A stretch of DNA of 64,000 nt from NCBI RefSeq assembly GCF_030519355.1, contig NZ_JAUMKC010000005.1, positions 186,001-250,000 of the forward strand. The letters run 5' to 3'. The notes under the pieces were generated by a model. That model was not told where the DNA came from. It was given only the letters and a program-made list of their open reading frames with translations, and searched no databases. Positions 25,286 to 33,566 of the stretch are shown here, piece by piece (the first letter of the stretch is position 1; every line of letters starts with the position of its first letter). The translations under genes were made by a program, and so were the position numbers. Source of the stretch: Mucilaginibacter sp. L3T2-6. Its GTDB lineage: Bacteria > Bacteroidota > Bacteroidia > Sphingobacteriales > Sphingobacteriaceae.

Positions 25286-26679
25286 GCCAGCAGATCACCA
25301 TATACAGGTACAATAACAACATCATTGTTGCGGTAGTTGACCCGGACGACCGCAGCGCCCAGGACATCGGTATTATGCGCGGTGATACCGTTACGCTTAC
25401 GTTTACCAGCTATGAGTTCTTTGATTTCAAGATCGGCGATTACTGCACTATATACGGCAATAAATACCGGCTTAACCGCGATGCAGTGTGGTCAAGAAAT
25501 TGGAAGCGCAGCTATAGCTATACGCTGACACTGGAAGGCCAGTATTTTCAGCTGGTTAGGGCGCAGTACCTGACCCTGAATGCCAATAACAATTTTACGG
25601 AAGGCAAATTTACACTGCGCGCCAAACCTGCTGATTTTTTGGATTTGGTGGTAAGGAACATGAACCGCGTTTTTCCGTCAGAGAACTGGCAGGCCGGTTT
25701 TGTGATAGATGCCGATTTTCAGCAATTGGACTTTGCCGGTGAGACCTGTTTACAGGCGCTCACCAAAATAGCCGAGGCCTTCGGTACCGAGTTTTTGATC
25801 AGCGGAAACAAGATCAGTCTGATAACCTTACAACCAGCCACTGGCGTAGTGCTGGAATATGGCAAAGGCAAAGCGCTGTACAATGTCACCAAAAACAACC
25901 AGGATAACTACACCGGCATAATTACCCGCCTGTACGCCTATGGCAGCAGCAAGAATTTGGGCGACAACTACCGAAGCGGCGCGCCGAGCCTGCGCATGGC
26001 CGACAGCCTGTACATTGAGCGCAGCATAGCGGCTTATGGCGTGTACGAAGGCACCATCTATTTTGATGGCAGCAACGGCACGCAGGAGATATACCCGCAC
26101 CGCACCGGCGTAGTGAGCGCCGTTAGCGCCAATGATACGTTTATCGATTCGGCTATCGACTTTGATGTAAACACCCAGCTGATACCCGGCGTGACCGCAA
26201 AGCTAACCTTTAACACTGGCCTGCTTGCCGGAACGATTTTCGAGATACACAGCTTTGACAACGCAACAAAAACGTTTGTCATCAACCCGAACACCAGCAG
26301 CCAAACCATTACGCTGCCAAACGACGACCTGCGACCGGCTGTAGGCGACACCTATGTACTTACCGACATTATTATGCCTTTAAGCTACGTTACCGCCGCC
26401 GAAGCCGAATTGAAGCTGGCCGCGCAAAAGTACCTGGCTGCAAGGCCCGGCCCGGTATTTACCGTGGCCTGTAACCCGCGTTACTTTAAAGCCAACAACC
26501 CGCCGCTGCAATTGGGCGGCAGCCTGGTGCTTTTAATGGCCGATGCCAATATCAATCGCCCTATCAGGCTGATGGGTTATAACCGCAGCCTGCGTAATCC
26601 TTATTTGTTCAACTCGCTCACGCTGGCCGACACGGTAGTGCCGCAGGTGCCTGCTGTAAAGCTTTTAAATAGTATTTAA
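25282..26679 (+). CDS. Tail tip / tail-associated hub protein
   Basis: 465 residues. The layout is that of baseplate-hub/Tal-type proteins: strand-rich N-terminus with FKIGDYCTIYGNKYRLN, a segment ETCLQALTKIAEAFGTEFL and a later insertion with ..NDTFIDSAIDFDVNTQL.. before a C-terminal FTVACNPRYFKANNPPLQLGG. These proteins form the tail tip that contacts fibres and the cell surface. No peptidase motif is visible. Confidence 0.65.
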   Translation: MSQQITIYRYNNNIIVAVVDPDDRSAQDIGIMRGDTVTLTFTSYEFFDFKIGDYCTIYGNKYRLNRDAVWSRNWKRSYSYTLTLEGQYFQLVRAQYLTLNANNNFTEGKFTLRAKPADFLDLVVRNMNRVFPSENWQAGFVIDADFQQLDFAGETCLQALTKIAEAFGTEFLISGNKISLITLQPATGVVLEYGKGKALYNVTKNNQDNYTGIITRLYAYGSSKNLGDNYRSGAPSLRMADSLYIERSIAAYGVYEGTIYFDGSNGTQEIYPHRTGVVSAVSANDTFIDSAIDFDVNTQLIPGVTAKLTFNTGLLAGTIFEIHSFDNATKTFVINPNTSSQTITLPNDDLRPAVGDTYVLTDIIMPLSYVTAAEAELKLAAQKYLAARPGPVFTVACNPRYFKANNPPLQLGGSLVLLMADANINRPIRLMGYNRSLRNPYLFNSLTLADTVVPQVPAVKLLNSI

Positions 26680-26680
26680 A

Positions 26681-27601
26681 ATGGTTAAAAAACGCATCAA
26701 CCAATTACCCGTTTTAGGCCGCGAACCGGCAGCTGGCGACCTTGTACATGTATGGGACGGACAGTTAGGAAAAAGCACGCAGGTTGATGTAACTGACCTG
26801 CCGGGCGGTGGCGGTGGTGGCGGCGGCTCATACGTGGCCGTGTCTGCCGTATTTATGGTAACCACCGGATTTGCCGGGCTTAGCTACGATGCAGGAACCG
26901 GCGCTACCACCATTAAGGACGAACGACTGCTGAATAAAACGGATTACCCGGTAAGTACCGACCAGTTCGGTGGGGGCGACTTTCATTTGTCGGCGTTGAC
27001 CTATAACCCTGTTGACCCTGACGACGATACAAAAGGCAGCGTGGTGATTGCAGGGTTCCAGCTGGATGACGCAGCACACATCACGATCATTGTGAACGGC
27101 TCACGCGATGCGTCCGGCGACAGTGAATATAACCAGCTGCTGGCGGATGTGGCGCTGCTGAAGCTGGTTTGCGCGCCGTTGCTAACTACCGCGCTCGGCG
27201 CAAACGGCGGCAGGGTATGGTGGACAGGCGCTCTTGCCGACATACCAGCCGGATGGGCGCGCGACACAGATTGGCAGGGCGTAGTGCCAGTAGCCCTCGA
27301 CCCTGACGACGACGACTTTAAAACAATGGGCGCTGCTGCGGGAAGTAAAACGCACACTAACACGCTGGAAGAAATGGTTCCGCATACGCATGATGTGGAT
27401 ATTCCGAGCCGTGATTTTGCAAACGCCGCTGATAACGGCCCCGACCTGACATCTGACCCGGCTATCATTGGAACTCACCGGACATTTACAAGTAATCCGA
27501 CAGGCGGATATGACCCCGGCACAGGAAAAGTGGCGAAGCCTTACAGCATCATGAACCCCTACAAAGTAGGCTGCTGGATAAAATTTATTGGAATAGTTTA
27601 A
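26681..27601 (+). CDS. Tail fibre/collar-like protein with polyglycine linker
   Basis: 306 residues. An N-terminal KKRINQLPVLGREPAAGDLVHVWDG head is separated by a run of eight glycines from the rest. The C-terminal part has PHTHDVDIPSRDF and ends MNPYKVGCWIKFIGIV, both typical of phage tail-collar and fibre tip domains, with histidines that may bind metal. It sits between the tail tip and the large fibre gene. Confidence 0.65.
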   Translation: MVKKRINQLPVLGREPAAGDLVHVWDGQLGKSTQVDVTDLPGGGGGGGGSYVAVSAVFMVTTGFAGLSYDAGTGATTIKDERLLNKTDYPVSTDQFGGGDFHLSALTYNPVDPDDDTKGSVVIAGFQLDDAAHITIIVNGSRDASGDSEYNQLLADVALLKLVCAPLLTTALGANGGRVWWTGALADIPAGWARDTDWQGVVPVALDPDDDDFKTMGAAAGSKTHTNTLEEMVPHTHDVDIPSRDFANAADNGPDLTSDPAIIGTHRTFTSNPTGGYDPGTGKVAKPYSIMNPYKVGCWIKFIGIV

Positions 27602-27608
27602 AATTAAT

Positions 27609-27620
27609 ACCCCTATAAAA
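27609..27620 (+). promoter_or_regulatory. ACCCCTATAAAA leader motif upstream of fibre gene
   Basis: Variant of the late-gene leader motif seen at 12501, 16221 and 19498, 1 base before the ATG at 27622. Confidence 0.4.
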
Positions 27621-27621
27621 A

Positions 27622-30120
27622 ATGAAACGATTAATTAATTTGATTTTACTGTGCTGCCTCACGATAACGGCATTTGCACAGCAGAAAGCGCCGGTCGACA
27701 GGTCGATAGCTAACCAGGTAGTCGCCGATCGGCAGCTATTAGCGCGTTATTTTTTTAATATACCGCGCGGTGATGCGCCTGGTTTTCCTTCGGATGTTCC
27801 CGATAGTTTAAAGAACGGCGCACTGTATAACAGAACAGGCAGCACAGCGCCGGGCCTTTATCGTTACAGTACATCATGCAGCTGCTGGACGTTGGTATCA
27901 CCGCCACAGGGCGCAATTGCTTATGTTGACAGTTTGTTTAATCAATTATTTCACGGCAATAATGACTATTACGGCGTAAATAATTTTCACGCGCCTACTT
28001 ACATAGTTGGATCTACACTCGGAATACAACCGGGGGCAAATTTGGGATTTTTATCTTCATTATCAACGACACATGGACATTGGCAATGGACATCAAGTGA
28101 CATTTCACCAAATACAAGTAGTTTAGAGGCAACATTTTGGAATACATCTGGTACACCGCTTAGCGGGCTAAAATTTTTGCCGGATAATAATGGTAGTATA
28201 AAAGATTATGCGGGTATACGATTTGCAAAAATCACTGATTTAGATGCTGATAGTGCTTATAACGCAAGTACTTACATTAAAGTATCGCAAATAAACGTTC
28301 CGAACGGTGTTGCCCCTTTGGACGGTGGTGGTAAAGTACCGCTCGCTAATCTTCCGGCGAATATTTTAATTTATAAAGGGCAATGGAACCCAAACACTAA
28401 TACGCCAACACTTGCGGACGGAGTTGGAACATCCGGGTGGGTGTATGAGGCTTCGGCTGACGGTAATATAAATTTAGGCAGCGGAACGCTTAGATTTTTA
28501 CAGGGAGACTTCGTTATTTACAATGGCACTGCATGGCAACTTTCGGCTGGTACTAACAGAGTAACTTCTGTTAATGGACAACAAGGCATAGTGGCGTTGA
28601 ACACAGATAACATTTCGGAAGGGACTACTAATTTATATTTTACGAACAGTAGGGCGCAGGCTGCTATAACCGCGGGTGCAGGGATTACAAAATCTGTCGG
28701 AACCTTATCAAATAACTTAAGCACTGGTATAGCATCAAGCAATCAAAATATCATAGGCAGCACGTTAGCGTCAGGAAGTTTAACATTGTCTACTACTTCA
28801 AATGCTACAAAAGGAAAAATATTCTTTGGAGCCAATTCGATTTTTAATGAGGCAACTACACACATGGGTATAGGGTTAGGGTCAGGTTCAGAACTAACTA
28901 TATTAGACGGTTCTTTAGCTACAGTAAATACCCAAATACAAGCTACTCAAACATCTGGTACATCTGCCGTTATTGCCGGGGTTGCGGATGGAGTCATAAA
29001 TCCTCGTATAGGCCTTATAGCTGATTTACCACACAATCTTGTAGGTATAACTTCAACTTACTCTACTGGTGGACACCCGAACTTTATAATAGCCAACAGC
29101 AATGGCGAGGGAATAAGGATGACAAATGCGTTAAGCTGGGGTATAGGCACTAAAAATCCAAACGCTAAACTTGAAATTACGAATTTAACCGAGCAGTTAC
29201 GATTAGGTTCTGATAGTACTCATTTTGTTAAATTTTCAGTAGGCAGTTTGGGTAACTTAACACTTACGCCCATTGGCGGCAGTCTGAATCTTGTCGGAAC
29301 AATGAATGTTTCAACCTTAACAGCTTCTAAGCCAGTATTCACGGACGGAAGTAAAAATTTAACATCTACAGGGCCTGGCCCATCGACTTCATTTATAAAA
29401 GCTGACGGAAGTTTTGATGCGACAAGCTACGTACCTACAATAAGAACAATATCAACAGGTTATGGATTAAATGGAGGCGGTAATCTTTCAAGCAATCTGA
29501 CACTGACAGCAGATACAACTAAATTAGTAAGCCAAAGTAGATTAGCTACTAACTTAGGTGGCTACTTACCTGTTAATAACCCATCGGCATTAGGATTGCT
29601 AAAAGTTACAAGTACCACAGGTGATAATTTTAGACCGGGTTATGATGGAAGCAATTATCTGTCAGTATCTACAAATAACGTAGGATATACTTTGATTCGT
29701 CCTGTAGGAACTTCACCAGTTTTAGCCCTGGGCTCTTCTACCAGTGATATAATTATCGTTCCTACACTCGACGCGACAGTATATAATAATCAGGTAGCAA
29801 GTACAGCATATGTTTATTACGCATTAAAAAAAATAATAAATACTGCGACAGATGCTGATTATGGTATAACTGGCTCGTCTGTAAATTTATCTCAGTTCAT
29901 AGAATTTCCAGCTATAACTGCTAACAGAAATATAACTATGCCGTCGACATCTGTATGGACAGGAGTAACTATTAGTTTGTGGAATAAAAACAGTTCAGGG
30001 TTCAGTTGGCTTTTTACTGGAGCTACAGTAAAAGACAAAACAGGTGCGACAGTAACGACGCTGCCTAATTCTACTATTTATCAGCTTATATATAACGGCT
30101 CTAATTGGATAGTTCAATAG
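27622..30120 (+). CDS. Large tail fibre-like protein with N-terminal signal peptide
   Basis: 832 residues. The first 20 (MKRLINLILLCCLTITAFAQ) form a signal peptide, odd for a virion protein. The body is rich in Gly, Ser, Thr and Asn with repeated beta segments: GGGKVPLANLPANILIYKG, TNLYFTNSRAQAAI (a phage-fibre motif), and GYGLNGGGNLSSNLTLT, which resembles phage fibre repeats. The codons are clearly more AT-rich than in the tail genes upstream, which suggests recent transfer. It ends with a carbohydrate-binding-like strand region (NGSNWIVQ). Probably receptor binding; export is unexplained. Confidence 0.7.
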   Translation: MKRLINLILLCCLTITAFAQQKAPVDRSIANQVVADRQLLARYFFNIPRGDAPGFPSDVPDSLKNGALYNRTGSTAPGLYRYSTSCSCWTLVSPPQGAIAYVDSLFNQLFHGNNDYYGVNNFHAPTYIVGSTLGIQPGANLGFLSSLSTTHGHWQWTSSDISPNTSSLEATFWNTSGTPLSGLKFLPDNNGSIKDYAGIRFAKITDLDADSAYNASTYIKVSQINVPNGVAPLDGGGKVPLANLPANILIYKGQWNPNTNTPTLADGVGTSGWVYEASADGNINLGSGTLRFLQGDFVIYNGTAWQLSAGTNRVTSVNGQQGIVALNTDNISEGTTNLYFTNSRAQAAITAGAGITKSVGTLSNNLSTGIASSNQNIIGSTLASGSLTLSTTSNATKGKIFFGANSIFNEATTHMGIGLGSGSELTILDGSLATVNTQIQATQTSGTSAVIAGVADGVINPRIGLIADLPHNLVGITSTYSTGGHPNFIIANSNGEGIRMTNALSWGIGTKNPNAKLEITNLTEQLRLGSDSTHFVKFSVGSLGNLTLTPIGGSLNLVGTMNVSTLTASKPVFTDGSKNLTSTGPGPSTSFIKADGSFDATSYVPTIRTISTGYGLNGGGNLSSNLTLTADTTKLVSQSRLATNLGGYLPVNNPSALGLLKVTSTTGDNFRPGYDGSNYLSVSTNNVGYTLIRPVGTSPVLALGSSTSDIIIVPTLDATVYNNQVASTAYVYYALKKIINTATDADYGITGSSVNLSQFIEFPAITANRNITMPSTSVWTGVTISLWNKNSSGFSWLFTGATVKDKTGATVTTLPNSTIYQLIYNGSNWIVQ

Positions 30121-30121
30121 C

Positions 30122-30433
30122 ATGAAACAACTCATTATAACAGCAATGCTGGTAATAGTTACCGGCTTCGCATTTGGTCAAAAATCAGTTAACAAAAAGG
30201 AAGTAAAGGTTGACAGTACATGGAAGCATGTGACGTCGTCTACAAATAAATATTTATTAGTCGAAACGACTTTATATAAGCCGAAATACTTGATAGTAAC
30301 TGGAGTACAGCCAACCCCAACCATGGAAATATCAGTAGCTGACAGCACTGGTACATACACAGTTAAATTCAAAAAATCAGCTGTTAAATTTATTAATGAC
30401 AGCACGTTCACTTTTAAAATACCAAAACAATGA
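30122..30433 (+). CDS. Small exported protein, 103 aa
   Basis: MKQLIITAMLVIVTGFAFGQ is a signal peptide. The mature 83 residues are lysine- and threonine-rich and strand-like. The gene starts 1 base after the fibre stop and overlaps the next gene by 4 bases, so the two exported proteins are made together. No family recognised; AT-rich like the fibre gene. Confidence 0.6.
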   Translation: MKQLIITAMLVIVTGFAFGQKSVNKKEVKVDSTWKHVTSSTNKYLLVETTLYKPKYLIVTGVQPTPTMEISVADSTGTYTVKFKKSAVKFINDSTFTFKIPKQ

Positions 30434-30726
30434 AATATATTATTTTAATTGCTCTTACCCTGACAGTCTCGGTATGTTTCGCCCAAGAATCAGTTAAAAA
30501 AGACACCGTAAAAAAACAGCCGGTAAAGTTACATTATGAATATTTTGTAAAGGTTCCTGCCAACATCTATTACCAAGTTGTTAATACCGTCCACAGTTAC
30601 CGGGACATTTTGATTTATGACCCAAACACCGACAGCAACAGTAAGTTAAACAACCAGGCCGCTATTGATAAGGCTATGGTTCAGTTGCGGGCGCTACCTG
30701 TGGATAGTGCGGTTGTTAAAAAATAA
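30430..30726 (+). CDS. Small exported protein, 98 aa
   Basis: MKYIILIALTLTVSVCFAQ is a signal peptide followed by a lysine-rich mature part (SVKKDTVKKQPVKLHYEY). No known domain. It is coupled by ATGA overlap to the preceding exported protein and precedes the lysis genes, so a role in envelope disruption is conceivable but unsupported by motif. Confidence 0.55.
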   Translation: MKYIILIALTLTVSVCFAQESVKKDTVKKQPVKLHYEYFVKVPANIYYQVVNTVHSYRDILIYDPNTDSNSKLNNQAAIDKAMVQLRALPVDSAVVKK

Positions 30727-30733
30727 GGCAACT

Positions 30734-30874
30734 ATGAAAGCGCAAAAACTAACGCCTAACCAGGCGAAAATAATCGAGGAAATTAACCGGCTTATTGTCC
30801 TAAATGACAAAAAGCCAAAACGCAAAGCGGCCCTATATGCAGCGAGTGAAAACTTTTTAAAGCAAGTAAAATGA
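30734..30874 (+). CDS. Very small basic protein, 46 aa
   Basis: Start chosen at ATG 30734, 7 bases after the previous stop; the longer upstream frame overlaps the coding gene before it. The sequence is helical and lysine-rich (KKPKRKAAL). Its stop overlaps the ATG of the 2-TM protein gene (ATGA). Function unknown. Confidence 0.5.
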   Translation: MKAQKLTPNQAKIIEEINRLIVLNDKKPKRKAALYAASENFLKQVK

Positions 30875-31104
30875 AACTATTAGATTTTATTCACAACACA
30901 AAAGCGCAGGCGGCCCTGGCTATTTTAATTGTAGTTGGCGGCGCTTTAATGGTCATTTTTGGCCATTTGAAAGAAGCCACTGAAACTAAGATATTAGATA
31001 TAATATACTTGGTTCCGGCGTATTACTTTATATCCAGCAAGTCGAGCAATGACAAGGATAAAACGATTGCTAACCTTAGTCAGCCAACCCAATCAACCAA
31101 TTAA
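30871..31104 (+). CDS. Two-helix membrane protein, second holin candidate
   Basis: 77 residues with two hydrophobic segments, AALAILIVVGGALMVIFG and IIYLVPAYYFI, and a charged, hydrophilic C-terminus. It lies 1 base upstream of the endolysin gene, the classic holin position. The holin-family gene at 17436 is a separate candidate, so this may be an antiholin, pinholin or accessory membrane protein. Confidence 0.55.
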   Translation: MKLLDFIHNTKAQAALAILIVVGGALMVIFGHLKEATETKILDIIYLVPAYYFISSKSSNDKDKTIANLSQPTQSTN

Positions 31105-31105
31105 C

Positions 31106-31690
31106 ATGGCAGACTTTCAAATCGCTTACAAAAGAACCGTCCTTGGCATCGAGGGCGGATATGACCCAGGCACCAATGAGGCCGAAACATACCGGGGCAT
31201 AGACAGGAGCCAAAACCAGCATTGGCCGGGTTGGGCTGTAATTGATGCAGTAAAGGCCGGTAACCGCAGCTTAACGTTAGCGCAGTTAAACACTGTTTTA
31301 AACGGCAACAACCAGTTACAGGCAAACGTTCAGGCATTCTATAAAACAAATTATTGGGATGTGTTAAGCCCAGGAAGCTTGCTCGGTCTCGACCCAGTAA
31401 TGAGCCAGGTAAAGGCAAACGCGCTATTTGACTGTTCGGTTAACCCTTGCATCATCGGCGTGGTAAAAGCCGCGCAGATCGCCTGCAATGTGGTTAAACC
31501 TAAAGCTTTGATAGTTGACGGCAAGTACGGCGCTAAAACGTTGGCCTGCATCAATTCAACTAATGATAAAGAGTTTGATTTAGCTTTCGCAGCAGTTAGG
31601 CAGGCTAATTACTACGAGCGTGTTCGCTTAACGCCACATGACGCAGATTGGCTGGCCAGCTGGTTGTACAGGAGCCAGCGACAGACATAA
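31106..31690 (+). CDS. GH108-type N-acetylmuramidase endolysin
   Basis: 194 residues from the ATG at 31106. The N-terminal motif GIEGGYDPGTNEAETYRGID carries the catalytic glutamate (E16) of glycosyl hydrolase family 108, followed by a WPGW segment and a C-terminal region with IVDGKYGAKTLACIN, like the PG_binding_3 domain that normally follows GH108. It cleaves peptidoglycan at lysis. No signal peptide, so release depends on the holin. It is the last gene before the terminator. Confidence 0.85.
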   Translation: MADFQIAYKRTVLGIEGGYDPGTNEAETYRGIDRSQNQHWPGWAVIDAVKAGNRSLTLAQLNTVLNGNNQLQANVQAFYKTNYWDVLSPGSLLGLDPVMSQVKANALFDCSVNPCIIGVVKAAQIACNVVKPKALIVDGKYGAKTLACINSTNDKEFDLAFAAVRQANYYERVRLTPHDADWLASWLYRSQRQT

Positions 31691-31704
31691 CATCTAAAGC
31701 AAAA

Positions 31705-31736
31705 AGAAAGCCCTTTAAATAGATTTTTAAAGGGCT
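31705..31736 (+). terminator. Rho-independent terminator of phage late operon
   Basis: Perfect 13-bp stem AAAGCCCTTTAAA / TTTAAAGGGCTTT with a 6-base loop, then TTTT-rich sequence. It lies 15 bases after the endolysin stop. Confidence 0.85.
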
Positions 31737-31779
31737 TTTAAAATTTCAACCGGCGATAAAAAAGGAACAAATCGTTTTA

Positions 31780-31787
31780 TATTTTTG
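31780..31787 (+). promoter_or_regulatory. -7 element near prophage right end
   Basis: TATTTTTG matches TAnnTTTG and lies 6 bases before the ATG at 31794. No -33 TTTG at the right distance. Confidence 0.35.
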
Positions 31788-31793
31788 GTACAA

Positions 31794-32012
31794 ATGGATT
31801 TTGCGATCTTAAATCAGCCTAAGCTAAATAAAATTGATGAAATAAAATGTATAGTTGACAATAAAAAACCGTCGTTTCCAGCCTTTATTGATGTGGTCGC
31901 CGACAAAACTCTAGTTTGTGATAATGATAAAGTTGCTAATCTGAGGGCTAGAAAGGACAATATGGGCATCCGGTACATGTTGGTGACAACACCAACAAGC
32001 GCGGGTAGTTGA
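31794..32012 (+). CDS. Small ORF at prophage right end, 72 aa
   Basis: The ATG at 31794 is preferred over a TTG 9 bases earlier. The product has no recognised motif. Two exact 13-base repeats lie inside and at the end of the ORF, and a perfect hairpin (31979-31996) is near its 3' end, so the region may be non-coding right-end DNA. Reality of the gene is uncertain. Confidence 0.35.
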   Translation: MDFAILNQPKLNKIDEIKCIVDNKKPSFPAFIDVVADKTLVCDNDKVANLRARKDNMGIRYMLVTTPTSAGS

Positions 32013-32018
32013 CAATAA
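31852..32018. repeat. Direct repeats TAGTTGACAATAA, candidate transposase sites at prophage right end
   Basis: TAGTTGACAATAA occurs at 31852-31864 and 32006-32018, in the same orientation and 154 bp apart, in the short gap between the late terminator and the first host gene. Transposable phages carry repeated transposase-binding sites at their ends. A hairpin GTTGGTG-ACAA-CACCAAC lies between them at 31979-31996. Confidence 0.45.
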
Positions 32019-32032
32019 TAGCTAAAAAACAA

Positions 32033-32737
32033 TTAGTCATTAACCGCTGCAGGGAACCTTAAAAGCAGCTGCGGATCCGGGATATTTTTTTGGTAAATAG
32101 CCTTTTCGGAAAATTTGCAAACGCCAGGATAATCGCCCCGCTTGCCTTGCATATCAAACATCAGTTGAAAATGCAGATGCGGCGGCCAATGACCATTTTC
32201 CTCCATATTTCCAAGCGTGGCAATTTGCTCGTTGTGATTGATGGGCTTGCCGATATACAACCCGTCAAGGCTTTTTAAACTTAAATGCCCGTACAGGCTG
32301 TATAGTGTTAACCCATCAAGGTTGTGTTCAAGAATAATAGCAGGGCCATAATCGCCAAAGTTATTGTTATTCTGAAAACTGTGAACTTTACCGGCCAGCG
32401 GCGAATAAACAGGTGTGCCGGCTGCGCTCCAGATATCCACGCCTAAATGCAGGCGGCGGGGCTCATCTTCCGTGTCAAAATGTTTGCTGCGGGCATAAAT
32501 GGTTCGGTGCTCCATATAACCGCCTATACCGTACTTGCAATTATTATCGCTAAGTTTTTGGGTTATCCACCTGTCAAACTTCGTTGTATCCGAAAAAGTA
32601 TCCGGATTGAGCTCCTTATTGGCAGCGGTAAAATCAAAATGGTACAGCTTATCAGCATAGGGGTTAAAATCAACTACCTTACCAATAATTTCAGGATGGG
32701 ATTCAAGATAAATCGCCAACCGCGCAGCTGCATCCAT
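32033..32737 (-). CDS. M23 family metallopeptidase
   Basis: 234 residues. LytM-type zinc site: HLGVD (H97, D101), LYGHLS (H151) and HLHF (H187, H189). M23 enzymes cut peptide cross-links in peptidoglycan. No signal peptide or membrane anchor is visible, which is unusual; it may act inside, be exported otherwise, or the annotated start may miss a leader. The gene lies 2 bases after the rbfA stop on the same strand, and the prophage ends just past its stop. Confidence 0.8.
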   Translation of the reverse strand: MDAAARLAIYLESHPEIIGKVVDFNPYADKLYHFDFTAANKELNPDTFSDTTKFDRWITQKLSDNNCKYGIGGYMEHRTIYARSKHFDTEDEPRRLHLGVDIWSAAGTPVYSPLAGKVHSFQNNNNFGDYGPAIILEHNLDGLTLYSLYGHLSLKSLDGLYIGKPINHNEQIATLGNMEENGHWPPHLHFQLMFDMQGKRGDYPGVCKFSEKAIYQKNIPDPQLLLRFPAAVND

Positions 32738-32739
32738 AG

Positions 32740-33105
32740 CTATTCGGGTTGACGGTCTTCTTTACTTATCTTATCGAAGATCTTATCCATGCGCTCCACA
32801 TATTCATTGGTGTCATCTACAAAAAATTCCAGCTGGGGGATAATCCTCACCTGGTCTTTTATGCGTGCACCCAATTTATAACGGATTTCGGAAGCATGCA
32901 TCTTTACAGTTTGCAGGGCGGCCTGGGTGTTGGTATTATTAAAAAAGCTTAAAAATACGCGGGCGATAGCCAGGTCAGGTGTTACCCTTACCTTGGTTAT
33001 GGTAACAAGGGTATTTGGCAAATAGTTCATCCCTTCGCGCTGAAATATAGCGGCGAGGTCCTGTTGTATTACTCCTGCAAATTTTTGCTGACGTTTTGAT
33101 TCCAT
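32740..33105 (-). CDS. rbfA: Ribosome-binding factor A
   Basis: 121 residues from the ATG at 33105. RbfA features: SKRQQKFAGVIQQDLAAIF, LVTITKVRVTPDLAIARVFLS, and LGARIKDQVRIIPQLEFFVDD with the closing YVERMDKIF. RbfA helps mature the 30S subunit and is needed for 16S rRNA processing and cold growth. It is probably in one transcript with the M23 gene downstream. Confidence 0.9.
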   Translation of the reverse strand: MESKRQQKFAGVIQQDLAAIFQREGMNYLPNTLVTITKVRVTPDLAIARVFLSFFNNTNTQAALQTVKMHASEIRYKLGARIKDQVRIIPQLEFFVDDTNEYVERMDKIFDKISKEDRQPE

Positions 33106-33190
33106 GTTTTTTGGCTGAAAAGTGTGGCCGGATGCCAATCACCTGTAAAATATATTATATCGCAAACCGCATTCAACTAATCTCTAATCC

Positions 33191-33550
33191 CTACCTGCAC
33201 ATATCCTGCGGAATCTCCTTTGTTATTTTTATCAATTTTTTCACCACCAGGGTGCTGTCGTATTCAGAGCCGAGGCCTTCCTTGTCTGAATGTATTTTCA
33301 TGCCCTCTACTTCAACATAAACGGGCTCATAAGGTTTTTCGAAATTTAACTGCGAGTATTTTAATTCCAATTGTTTAGAGCTGTCGGTAACCCAGAATTC
33401 ACGGCCATTGTCGCAGTCTTTAAATGATTTTACCTCGGGGCCAAAGCTGTATATGCCTTTAAAAACTACCGTATGGTCTTTATTCCCGGAGTTGTTACAT
33501 GAGCAGGCAACCGTTATTACCAGCAATATCAAATATTTAATCCCCCTCAA
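33191..33550 (-). CDS. Predicted lipoprotein, 119 aa
   Basis: A short hydrophobic leader ends in VACSCN, a lipoprotein-type cleavage site. The mature part has a single domain with PEVKSFKDCDNGREFWVTD and ends PQDMC. No known family, although small lipoproteins of this form that handle copper or oxidative stress exist. The apparent start is TTG at 33550; no ATG is available. It sits between the permease and rbfA genes. Confidence 0.65.
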   Translation of the reverse strand: MRGIKYLILLVITVACSCNNSGNKDHTVVFKGIYSFGPEVKSFKDCDNGREFWVTDSSKQLELKYSQLNFEKPYEPVYVEVEGMKIHSDKEGLGSEYDSTLVVKKLIKITKEIPQDMCR

Positions 33551-33566
33551 AATGCTATCAATAAGT

